NCBI GenBank assembly: GCA_013365325.1
Contig: JABVXV010000109.1
Coordinates: 87,501 to 151,500 of the forward strand
DNA length: 64,000 nucleotides
Reading direction: 5' to 3'
Source of the DNA: Dipetalonema caudispina
Lineage: Eukaryota > Nematoda > Chromadorea > Rhabditida > Onchocercidae
Shown here piece after piece: positions 13,500 to 24,076 of this stretch. The notes beneath the pieces are model-generated. The model worked only from the letters and a program-made list of their open reading frames with translations, did no database searches and was not told the DNA's origin. The number at the start of each line of letters is the position of its first letter. Position 1 is the first letter of the stretch. Made by a program: the position numbers and the translations under genes.

Positions 13500-16486
13500 T
13501 TATGCACTAGTCATGGTAAATGGTTTCGATTCAGTAACGATTTCATCACTTGGCTTTCCATTCGCATATAAAGGTGGAGATCGAAGTGGCAATGGATACG
13601 GTTCCGTGACCTCTAGCTCATTGTAATGATTCACACAGCTGAAACCAAGATAAAAAATGTTGGCACAGTTTCATATTTTGCATTTTCTCACTTGAAAAAC
13701 AACATGAAAACGGTGCATAAACAAAATTATCGCGAAAGTTCAGAAGAAAGTAGGTGGCTGAAAGATCATCTTCTACTAAATTAGTCCTACAGTTAAAATC
13801 ACTATAAAGCGTGAATGGAGAAGACGATGTATCGGTGGAGTATAAGAAGCATTCTTTTAGACAAGGACCGGATTAATAACTAAAACTAAATCAAATATTG
13901 ATGACATGTTCAATATTTAGCGTAAGAATGATTAACGCTCTTTAATAAAGTAAGAAAATTATTGCAGTATGCGGGACAAGATGAACATTTTTCCATAAAT
14001 AATAATTGATATCGGAACTTACAAATATGCGTGTTTTCCACCTGTTAACTCGAATTCAACAAGCCGAGTAACTCCAAGGTCCTCCAACGTTGGACATCCA
14101 GTAAGTACATCACTTGTACATTCAACCACTCGAATCCATTCTAAACTAAGTGGTGACGGGTTACGGAAAAACTTGAAGGGTAACTCAACAGCCGCTACAT
14201 ATGCCCTGTAATAAGTATACATTATAATTGTGTAACAGATAACCATTCAAACATTAATTGTTAACAACCCGACAGCTTTCATATGTATTCGTCAAGATTA
14301 CCCAATTATTTGTATGTGCAAAAGTCCCATTTTACCAAATGTAGCACCACCCATATTTAATCTTATTTTCTAAATTATACTGCATCTTCTTGGTATGTAG
14401 AAGTATTTTTTCGGTATATTCAAAACTTCCCCTATCTCATCGTACTTCAGTACTACTAAGCATTGCTACCCTACATGGGATATGGTATCTAAATCGACTT
14501 TTATAAGGAAAAAATGTAATACCTGTATAAGTAATTCAGATTTCGACGACGATAATGTCGATGCGGGAAACGTGATGACAGATGAGCACGATCGTACATA
14601 TAGTCAATTAATTCAGAAAGTTTATAACAGTGCGGCCCAACAAATTCGTATGTTTTACCGGTAGCATGTGGATCTACGATAGTTCTTTCAACACCTTTTG
14701 ACACATCACCTACCTGTAATTGGTATTGTTAGTGCACAGTCCTTAAAAACATAAATGATTGGAGATAGCAAAGAGAACATAAAACAATCTGAGTAATCTA
14801 AAACATCATCTGAAGAACGAAAGTATTAAGTGGATCTATGCAAATTCGATGGTTGTTACTCTAATTATCATAAAGACCATGGTATTCGCACATGTGCGTG
14901 CTAAACAAAAATGATGCTAATATAACAACGTGGTCTATTCAATTACCATTAAAATTATCGTAAAAATATATCTTAGTCTAAGCAATTTAAAATGTTTCTT
15001 ATCTGAAGAAAAGTTTAAGAATATTACCCAAATGGGCATCTTGTATGTGTGCTCTCCTTTCTTATACACGTAAATTGCACTTCTGTACGGGATGCGATAA
15101 ACTGTCAGAAAATAATTGATGAATGCGTCGTAGTTTCCCCCATACATCATTGATGGTCTGAAATTTCAGTGATTTGAAAAATTTTTTAAAGATGAGTTTA
15201 AACTAACTAATTCCTTCAACTTTTGTCGCACATAAATATGCGACGTTAGGTATAGGATAACTTGAATGCAACAAGTACTGCAGAATATTTCAAATATGAG
15301 CATCACAACCAGTAACTGAATATTGATTTTCATTCTTTATTAGTGTCATTAGAATTTCAACAAAAGGAACAACTTTTATAATTTTAGAAAGTAGAATGAA
15401 TAATAAATATACCTTATGATGGTAGCACTTGGGAATTCTTCTCGAACGACTTCTTCGCCAAGTCCTTTGGTAAGAAGAAATTGTGATGGTTTATTGAACA
15501 GTGTCGGTGGAGTATCCTTAGAAGCATTCATTGCCGACATGTGGATGAATCTGAAAAAAAAAGTAGTATTTAAGTTCCTGTTCAACAAATTCCTCGAGGT
15601 TTCCTATTAATATTTAACATAATGCAAATTCAGACTCGAAATTTTAGCAAAACTACAACGGCTGACCTTTGAACTCCCATTTCTTTAGCAATCCGAGCAA
15701 TTCGTCGTGCTCCTTCAACATGAGTCGCTTCAAATGAATAGTTTTTCGTTTCGTATCTTGTACCAATTAAATTTACAACTACATTGCTGTATCTAATAGC
15801 CTGTCGAATACTTTCTTCATCTTTTAGTTGAAATGGTAAGAGAAGCACTTGACCAAGTTCTCCATATACCTAAACTGTTAGGTTTGCTTATAATATAAAT
15901 AAATTCTGGAAAATTTACACAACAACCAAAATAAATGGGTTCTTGTAAACCTAATTCTTGCACTATTTCACTTTAGGTCTCTAAAAAAAGAAAAGAAATG
16001 GTGAAACAACGAAGCAATACGTGGAAAAATGTCTTTATTTTTAAAAACTCTTTATCCAACAAATAATATAGAAATAGGAAACGAACTTTTAGATGCCGGG
16101 TGTAATACGGTTCTTGTCGACTTGGCAAAATAATTTGATGACCTTCTTTGGCAAGTCTATTTATCAATAAGCTTCCCAATAATCCAGTGCAGCCAAATAC
16201 GGTTACTACATTACCGGAGAAGCTACACCGACCACCTGTACCCTGCAATGCATGGAAGAAAAACCTATAAATTAATATTGACAAAAAAGAAAAGTTGTTC
16301 TACGTCAAAATCTCTGTAGTTTGGGGTTTAATAAAAATTCACCTTTCTGAATGCCGCAAGTTTACTCGTTGGACTCGGTTTCGGTAAATCGAGTTGTGTT
16401 GCGGATGTGCTGCAGTAAAATGCTTTGCAAAAGATACCTTCGGTCCCCAACATATGGCACCGTCGGATACCGCCGGCAACAAGCAT
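13500..16486 (-). CDS. NDUFA9: NADH dehydrogenase (complex I) 39-kDa subunit NDUFA9
   Basis: Accessory subunit of mitochondrial complex I with a Rossmann (atypical SDR) fold that binds NADPH. Eight exons: 16343-16486, 16087-16242, 15667-15869, 15413-15550, 15028-15157, 14523-14713, 14023-14205, 13500-13638. All phases agree and give 427 residues, somewhat longer than the vertebrate protein. The N-terminus is basic and lacks acidic residues ([14 protein letters not shown]), fitting a mitochondrial import signal. The nucleotide-binding loop follows as [20 protein letters not shown], then [17 protein letters not shown] and [10 protein letters not shown], the last being the degenerate SDR catalytic area typical of NDUFA9. 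The start has a good acceptor, TTTCTACAG, nine nt before ATG. It lies between a KGD4-like gene and the carboxypeptidase gene on the same strand. Confidence 0.93.
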
Positions 16487-17462
16487 TCCTAGCTCCTGTA
16501 GAAATATGCCTCAACTGAAAAATCTTTTCTCCGATAAATATCTACAAAAGCATGCACGAATTTCGATTTTAATTTAAAAAAGAAATCCAAATCACTGAAA
16601 CTAAAGTTCTGCGCATGTTATCACCTTCTTTGTTGTGGTAATCACATATAACGACTTGAACCACATTCCCTATAAAGCAAGTTCCTAGAGTGTGAGCATT
16701 TTCTTCACAAACTAGTAAGCTTTCGAATACTGGCTTTATCAAATCTTGAAAAAATTAATTCAGTCTAGCGAATATCCAGTCCCTAATCTTCGAGCATTGT
16801 GATACTACTACAATAAGCCAAAACAAAATACGTTTAAGCAAAGAATGCATATCTATAATTGTTCGGAAATCCATACAAGAAACGGTATTATTTATTTGCA
16901 TTCAGATCACAGCTGAGTAAAGAAAAATCAGTATATGGCAAAACATCGCTGTACCTATAAATATCAATCCACTATTGTTTCTAAATAATTCAATAGCAAA
17001 CACACCATACAAGAAATCAATTATACATATGAGACCAGAAGCTAAATTCATAAAATAAAAAAAAGTATTTAAAAAAATTATGAAAATATTACAGTTCAAC
17101 ATTTGTCTAGCAAATATTTGACATATATCATCATAAAAAGGATTCCCAAAATTTTGAACAAATATAAAACTTGATAATATATGATAAATTTTTGATTTAT
17201 AATCTCTGAATCAGAAATATAATCCCGGAAATCAACTCTCAAATAATTCCGTTCAATCTACTCGTTGATCCTTATTGGAAACGCTAATCAGTATAATGTG
17301 AAAAACAATGTATTGAGCAATGCTTTGATATAAAAACATGTTGATCATTAGCTAATTTGCTGAAGAAATTAGTAGTTATTCCAATATGAGGTATCGTATC
17401 TGTCACGCTTCTGCAACTGGAAACAAACCGCTTGAAAATGAACTCGTCTAACAGTTGTCTCA
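16487..17462. other. Intergenic, KGD4-like to NDUFA9
   Basis: About 1 kb between two same-strand genes. Short AT-rich open frames on the minus strand (16902-17102, 17284-17466) have no exon-like splice context or recognisable motif. Nothing else is seen apart from the leader acceptor of NDUFA9 next to 16495. Confidence 0.5.
16495..16497 (-). promoter_or_regulatory. Probable trans-splice acceptor of NDUFA9
   Basis: On the minus strand TTTCTACAG is followed by GAGCTAGGA and then the start ATG. A strong acceptor nine nt before the first codon, with no exon recognisable upstream, is typical of a spliced-leader site in nematodes. It could also be an ordinary intron acceptor behind an untranslated exon. 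Confidence 0.45.
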
Positions 17463-18643
17463 TCAAGTACTTCCAAGTCCATACGCACCTCCATTCTAAA
17501 TATAAACATATTTAAATAGTGTAAAGTTACCATGACAACAAGAAACATACATATATAGATTTATATATCCACATACAAATCTCCATGTTCAAAAATCCAC
17601 ATACAAATCTCTGTGGATGGACAGAACGGTAACAAACGTCAGAGACGTAAAACTCCTGCTAAATAATAAATTAGGAGTAGGATAAAATGAAACTGCTACT
17701 AGCAGATTTTTTACGAATCAAAATTATATCAAATATAGATGTGAAATGAAAACGGTCTGCCAAAGCTCAAAATTCCATATCGTGCTTACTGCTCCAGAAA
17801 AAGTTTACATCGTAGAAAATAGTAAATAAATTACTAAAACCTATAAAAGTGATGAGCTTACATTGATAGCATGGCATTCTTCCTCGGATATATGCTTACG
17901 ACGAAGGGAAACAGGTAGCTGCCAGTCTTCAATTAATTCTCCTCGTTGAACCTTAGTTCTTACAGCCGATGGTGTTACATTCGACGAAGAAAGCGACCCT
18001 TCTGTAGATCCATAACCTTCATGAGATTTCTTTGAAAATAAGATTCATGCCATTCCAACTAATTACTAAAAGCATGACCCTTCCCTACATAAAACCCATA
18101 TCTTATAATCCCATATGAATCATCTAGTTTAGTCCAATTTAATTGGCTGAATTCAGTTAAATTAAATTATTTTAATCTAACTTAGTTCATCGAATAAATG
18201 ATAGTTTGCTACAGTTCTAAAAATCTTGCTAAAGCTGAAACTAGAATAAGAAATATAATATTATTAACACACAGAACTGACCAGACGTCGCTGTAGATTT
18301 CGATTCACATACTAGTGATGGTAGAGCTGAACTGAAAAAATAACGAGTTGTAGAAAAACTTTTGTAATTTTAATACTTTTGATCATGCCAGATGGAAGTT
18401 TGTCGCTTCTTCAGAATATGAATAAAGGTAATGTTTAAATATTTACCGATCATAGTGAGGTCGTGGAAGTCGAGCACCGATGAATTTAATTAATTGTTTG
18501 CGGACATGACTCTAAAAACAAAAAATTGGGTATGTGTATTTGAAAACTAAATGGCACTTGTCCTGAACAAAGAGAGCTATCTGGTCAATTAAATCACTGG
18601 GCGCCATAACCAGCCAAAATGCAGCTGTTAAAGAAAAACTCAT
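17463..18643 (-). CDS. KGD4: KGD4/MRPS36-like subunit of the 2-oxoglutarate dehydrogenase complex
   Basis: Small mitochondrial protein first named ribosomal protein S36. It is now known to recruit the E3 subunit to the 2-oxoglutarate dehydrogenase core in the TCA cycle. Exons: 18611-18643, 18447-18511, 18282-18331, 17862-18016, 17463-17495. The phases fit and give 111 residues, close to the roughly 100 of the family. Evidence is the N-terminal SHVRKQLIKFIGARLPRP block and the C-terminal signature WQLPVSLRRKHISEEEC followed by INNGG. This corresponds to the family pattern of Leu-Pro, a basic run, Ser-x-Glu-Glu and a Gly-Gly near the end. A low-complexity Ser/Thr-rich linker joins the two. The first exon (MSFSLTAAFWL) is the least certain part, chosen because its donor phase and a nearby upstream acceptor fit. 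Confidence 0.75.
17567..17611. repeat. 17-bp direct repeat
   Basis: ATCCACATACAAATCTC occurs at 17567-17583 and 17595-17611, a 28-bp period. It lies in the intron before the last KGD4-like exon. No function is implied. Confidence 0.8.
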
Positions 18644-18772
18644 ATGACCTGTCGTCAAATTGTACCACTCTATCATATGATATTCAAACTGTCTGCAGTT
18701 TTAGAACATAATGTAACTTTCTCTAAAACTGCAATTTCAAAAATTATTAAACAGCTAAAGCAATTGTTCTAC

Positions 18773-18812
18773 AAATCACTTCTATACCACATAAATCACT
18801 TCTGTACCACAT
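18773..18812. repeat. Tandem 20-bp repeat, two copies
   Basis: AAATCACTTCTATACCACAT is followed directly by a copy differing at one position (A to G). It lies between the KGD4-like start (18643) and the stop of the upstream same-strand gene (18903). Confidence 0.8.
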
Positions 18813-18902
18813 ATTTATACCCATAGACCTATCCTCTGAGATACTATTAGCTGGAATTATCCTAAAATGACATAACAAATACTAATATACATGAAAAGCT
18901 TC

Positions 18903-19618
18903 ACTTTATGCTACGATAAGAAATGAATTGGAACTGACGCTTAACGACATGTTACTTGACAGATGATTCGCAACTATTGATAAATGCGGATTTATTTTTC
19001 CTTCAAGCTTTTTGAGATGTATTGTTCTGGTCGAAGTATTACTGTAGTAAACACCTTCAGATACTTCAAGTTTACGTTGGGCTAACACTTGGCTAATTGC
19101 TCCTGATTTTACCGCGCAATTTTTCGATTCTAATCTCTACAAACGAAAAGAATTGCAAGAATGAAAACTTGAAGTAGGAAACAAATTTTGAAAAACTTTC
19201 GAGTAATAAAAATATAATTTCCATCATTCCCAAACGACTAATAGAACTCTCAAGGAACAGCGATGTTTGAATAATTATGAAAAAGGAAGATACCTTAAAA
19301 AGTTTCCTATGAAGTATTGAAAAATACAGCTTAGAAAGCCACTGATAAACCGAAAAATACCTAGAAATGAAATTACATTCAGTTCTATCATATTACCAGA
19401 AACAATAAGACATTCAGCTCAAGTTACATTTTATTCGTTGAACTATCCATCTTTACCTTCAAATTTTAGCATTCGACATAATTCATCCGACACACATGAA
19501 CTAATTTAAATATGAAGAAATCATTTTCGCACTGGATTAATTTAATAAGAAAATTTGCATGTTTTGAAACACCGATATGAAATGGAAATTCTGACCGTTT
19601 CGCTATAATAATACTCAT
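18903..19618 (-). CDS. Small unidentified protein gene
   Basis: I do not recognise this gene. The last exon, about 18903-19139, is open for some 78 codons from a good acceptor (CGTTTGTAG) to TAA, starting RLESKNCAVKSGAISQVLAQ. A same-phase upstream exon of about 50 nt ends in donor GTATCT near 19294 and reads WLSKLYFSILHRKLFK, giving a basic, helical, possibly coiled-coil stretch. Further upstream an exon encoding VSDELCRMLKFE and a possible first exon starting ATG at 19618 (MSIIIAK) can be joined, but not all phases close, so at least one exon is missing or wrong. It lies 260 bp upstream of the KGD4-like gene on the same strand, so it may be the first gene of the same transcription unit. No function is proposed. 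Confidence 0.45.
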
Positions 19619-19989
19619 TTCGTGAAATAATTTATAATAGCAAGTATTGTTCGCTTCTATAATTTATTCCCATCATTTTCACATATCATTCTGAAATGGT
19701 GTCCGTTTTGGAATTCTCATATATATTACTTTAGTTAAAGTATAAGTAACTGAAATATTTTGAAAGTGAAATATTCCAATGTTCTCAAATTGTATTTATC
19801 ATTAGTTTGGTCAATGCATACAAGGTTTATGTTGGATTAGGACAAGATTATAGACAATAGATAACAGCTGATAAGTTGACTTGTAGCTTACATTTTAGCT
19901 TGCAGAATTAATTCTAAGACGAAATTATCTTTCAGAAAAAGAATTGAAGCTTCCTCTAAATTATAATATCTTTAGCTCAATTGATATGA

Positions 19990-20185
19990 TCAAAACCCAT
20001 TCCGGTACAGGCCACTAACTTCACCCCCTCAACTCATCCGTTCGCAAGAGTGTTCTTAGAGCAACACTCCCCTTTGACGGCCCGTGAAAACGGAACAATG
20101 AATTAAGGTTACAATCGGTCAATTTCGAGATCATCCTGTCCGTTATACCGGATCTCTCATCGTTCGGTGCATACCTGACGTGAAC
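19990..20185. other. GC-richer island of unknown nature
   Basis: Between the divergent starts at 19618 and 20562 lies a stretch clearly richer in G and C than its surroundings, with sharp edges. It contains a 7-bp stem, GAGTGTT (20048-20054) with AACACTC (20063-20069). The minus strand is open for about 60 codons without an ATG, and parts of the plus strand are open too. It could be a structured RNA gene, a dispersed repeat or transferred DNA fragment, or an exon of the upstream gene. None is established. Confidence 0.4.
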
Positions 20186-20548
20186 TTGGTATTGTGAAAT
20201 AATTCTCAAATTACGGCAAATATACTGTGAGGATAATATATGGTCTTTTATGCTAATATATATGTTCTAACGATCTCACTCGTAAATTTTTGGCATTTAT
20301 TGACTTTAAGCAGTTAGAATTTCCCAGTTTTTGAAATGAAAAATTTAACTTTCAATCCCAAAATTTCTTTGCAAATGAAGTATATTGCACTTCTGTTTTG
20401 CATAAGTTCCTTATTTATTCGATTAAAATATGTTTTATTAGTAATAGTTTCATTACTAAATTGCTATCGCATTATTTACGACTTGTGACTTGGCTAATAT
20501 TCTTATATTCTATATTCTAGAAATGTTGCATCATTTTACTTAACGTTT

Positions 20549-20562
20549 AGGTTAACCTGTAA
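20549..20562 (+). promoter_or_regulatory. Probable trans-splice acceptor before the membrane protein gene
   Basis: AACGTTTAG ends at 20550, eleven nt before the start ATG at 20562. No upstream exon is seen. The short leader fits a spliced-leader addition site. Confidence 0.4.
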
Positions 20563-22895
20563 TGCTTGGTGACGATGATAAAAATAGCTTGTTGGAAACA
20601 GCTGTATTTCGGCCATTATACATGCGGAGGTTCGGTTATCCGAAAGCAGCGTCTGTTAGCGGTTTGTTTTATTTCCATCAATTTTTATTAAAAATTAACT
20701 TTTTACACGCTTAATTTAATTGATTTCTTCGAATAACAATTGCTTTTAAATTTCTCTAGAAATGAAGTGATGGTACACGTTAGAATTGAACGGTGCATCT
20801 CGAACTAAGTTATCAAGCTAATAGTAAGTTTGTAAAAAATAAGTTATGAATTTCACATGATTTCGGAAATATATAAATTTTAAAATTTCGAAATTTCATA
20901 GAAGTATATTTCTGTCATTGTAGATGATGTGAACGACAACGATTCTGCTTCTGTTGACGTGACAGCAACTGGGCGAAGTCATGCTTTCTCTTCATACATC
21001 TTCGAAAAATTGAAGGAATTTTACATCGATGAAAGTATTTTTTTTTAAGTCGTGATTAATTGAATTTAAACAATAGGAAAGATCATGAGGTCTGTCATTC
21101 CAAAATGAATTGTATAGACTGTCTTCCAAAATGTTCTCTAAGGGTTACTTTTAAAATGAGTATAAAGAGCTGTAATAACTACCACATGTGCTTGTTGATT
21201 TATCTTCAGTTAACTAGAAAGTTTTTTGGCAATTCCGATTATCTACGGCTCTTTTGCAGATATGAATTTTGAGAAATGGATAACATTAAAGAGCATGAAA
21301 GTGGCATTTTTTAGTCAAACTGTACTTAGTGTAATCACAAGGACAATTTTAACGAAAGTTAATCAACAAAATGCGAGTTTTCCGGTAAATTTGATTTCAT
21401 CGATGTGTTTTACTCTCACTCGATTGCTCCCCACGTTGAAGCTTGAATAACTTATGTTTTGTTAGCCGTACTGCATTTGGTTGGCCTGATCAGATTTCAC
21501 TCCACTGTGGCTACCTTGATGCATAATAATATTTCTAAAAAACTGAAGATTTAATCCATAGAATATGACTAAATCCAGAACGAATTGAATTGCATTCAAG
21601 TATATTGAATGGAAAGAGAGTTAAATTTTCAGGGCAGTAACGTCAGCGATGGATTGAGAAAATGTTTAAAGAAAAGCATCTTTAGCGGCGCTGTTATGGC
21701 TGTTAACATTGGATGCATAACGTATTAAAGTTAAATAATTTTATTGTAGGAGAATTTGAAGCAGGTTATACCAATTTCCAGCATGGGAGAAATTTTGTAG
21801 TTGTTCAAGCAAAAGCCTAACAGATTACAATTATATGGACAAAATTCTAGAGAATTCTTATTTTTGTAACTTTTGCAGGATTTCTTTAACGCAGTTTGCA
21901 GTATGGCGTGAGCATTTTTTTCTTTGGACTGTTCCGTGTGCTACAAGTAAGTCTTTTCAAACAAATTAGTATTGGAGTTCGTCTTGGGGAATGTCGCATC
22001 GCCGATTTAAGTGCTATCAGTAACATGATTAAATTTTAAATTCTTTGACGAAAAGCTACAAAAAACTCAGTATGATGTATTTGTTTACACATTATTTTTT
22101 CTTCACTGAAACATTACCTCGAAATTTTCAGCCGTTATCCCAACTATATTCAGTTATTCTTTGGGAGTGAAGCCATTGCAGGCAATGAAAGGTGGACTAA
22201 TGTTGGGGTAAGTTATTTTGTTATAGTTCTTTTTGAAATGAACTCTGTGTAAGGTAGTTGAAAAGACGTAAATTATTGAATCTAATTGGTAAAGTATCTC
22301 ACGTATTCTGATCTCCAGCACAAAACATTCTGAGTTGGAAATGTATTTGAATACTGCAAGTAGCCTCACGTCTGTTAAAGATTTATTTTATTCAATCGTT
22401 TTGGGGTTGTCAGTAGAAAGTACTTCAATTGACATTTACTGAATTCGATTAATTCAAGTAAGAAACTTCTAGGGGTGATTCACAATTAATATTTGCTCCA
22501 CTGAACCATTGATTCCCTGTCCCGAAGATTCACCAGTATGACGTGCATGATCCCTCGTGATCACTGTTTAGGAATCGTGTGATGTATCGCATAATACGCT
22601 AGAACGGTGCAGTGTTGCACCAGCTCATAGATTTTGTTGGTAATTAAGTCAATTCTTTCTTTTCAGGGTGTTGTTGTCGTTGACAATTCTTAGTGTTTCT
22701 CTATTTTACGATTTATCAGTCGATGAAACATATCAGTGCTTTAAAAATAATGTCGAGATCGAATTAAAGGAAGAAAGAGAAAGTGAATTGTATAGATTTA
22801 TGAAAGAGCATCATATTCGTAGCAAATGGTTCGGGAAATGGATGTTGAATAGGAGTCGTGTAGATGAAAATATTGATGATGAGTCATCTTGGTAA
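20562..22895 (+). CDS. Multi-pass membrane protein, possibly TIMMDC1/Tim17-like
   Basis: Exons: 20562-20661, 20924-21034, 21218-21330, 21633-21721, 21879-21946, 22132-22207, 22667-22895. Phases close and give 261 residues. The N-terminal third is polar and acidic (DDVNDNDSASVDV). At least three hydrophobic segments follow: around IFSGAVMAVNIGCITTIS, around FFLWTVPCATTVIPTIFSY, and GGLMLGVLLSLTILSVSLFY. The C-terminus is a charged helix (ELKEERESELYRFMKE). Size and layout, a soluble N-terminus then a Gly-containing membrane bundle and a charged tail, resemble TIMMDC1, the complex I assembly factor of the Tim17/22 superfamily. Clear signature residues are lacking, so this is a guess. The end is uncertain: TCTTG|GTAAGC at the stop is also a good donor that could splice to an exon near 23226. 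Confidence 0.6.
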
Positions 22896-24076
22896 GCATA
22901 ACTGCTGATGTCACGAAGGACATTATCGAGTATTCTAGAATCTTAATTGATTTCTTTTTAACTGTTAGAAGCATATCTTCATTTTTCGAAAAGATAAATT
23001 TAAAATAATTATTCAGGATATTCAAATAGTTGGAAGATGCTGAGGCATTTCATTTCCTCTCATTTTTCAGCATGTGTTTGGAAACTTTTGACTGAGCTAG
23101 TACCATTCATTCGTTTCATATTAATCGTGAATTATGATTGATTTATAGATGTAATGTTATCATTGTTATTTTATAATAATAGACTATTAATTTAAATATT
23201 TGCTGCTTGTATATCATTTACAGGACTGCTTGTTATTATTGTCAATTTGCTATTTTATTAATTTGCGTATGGAATTACTGTTGTTGGTACCCATTAAATT
23301 ATTCTGTACTCGACTTAAGGTACTGGTCGTGTAAGTGTTCTCTTCAATACTTATTTCCTATCAATTTTCCGCGAAGTAAAGGAAATTTTGTAGTAAAAAT
23401 AGATGTTGAAATGTTAATATCTGTAGCTTGTTGGAAATATTCATTATGAACTTGTAACGACTGGAATTAGAATTCCTTGATTTGAATCTGAGGAGGAAGA
23501 AAAGATTGTCAGAACAATTTTTTGGAAACTTTTGTTTGTGTGCAATGTGCGTGTATATGTACACGGTGTAGAAAACTAAAGAACTTTACAAAACAAAACA
23601 AGCATACAAAATTGTAAATGTATTTGTACATGGAGAATCGCACCATCCTTGATTAAATATTGTCCCTTATTTTCCAAATCGTGAACTGAAAAGAAGGTGA
23701 CAGAATAAAAGGGATGAATGAACGTAAATGTTATGTTGTAGCACATAAGGTGGGCAGTATCATCAGTTTCCTGAATAAAGGGTCAGGTCCGAATAAACCG
23801 GTTAGAGGTCAAGTGATTTCGGTTTGAAAGAAAGTTATGGTACCAGTTTTTCTCGGCAGCAGAGACTGTATTCTTAATAGCTTAGCATGAATTAAAGCAG
23901 TAACAAGTATATAGCTTCTGTTTGCAGTCTACGTTATATCTCTGATGGGGTCAGATACAATGTGTGAAAGCCTTGGTTAACTAAAATAAATGCAGATCTT
24001 TTGAGTTTATTGCAGACTCCTTTGGACTACTAACGATATCATATTCTTAATATCCTCAAACTGAGACAAATGTGCA
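22896..24076. other. Intergenic, membrane protein to FIT2 gene
   Basis: About 1.2 kb. A plus-strand open frame at 23226-23449 begins right after a good acceptor (CATTTACAG) and is Cys/Trp/Tyr-rich. It would follow in phase from the TG|GTAAGC donor at the end of the preceding gene, but it looks like intronic AT-rich translation. No other gene or RNA is seen. Confidence 0.4.
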
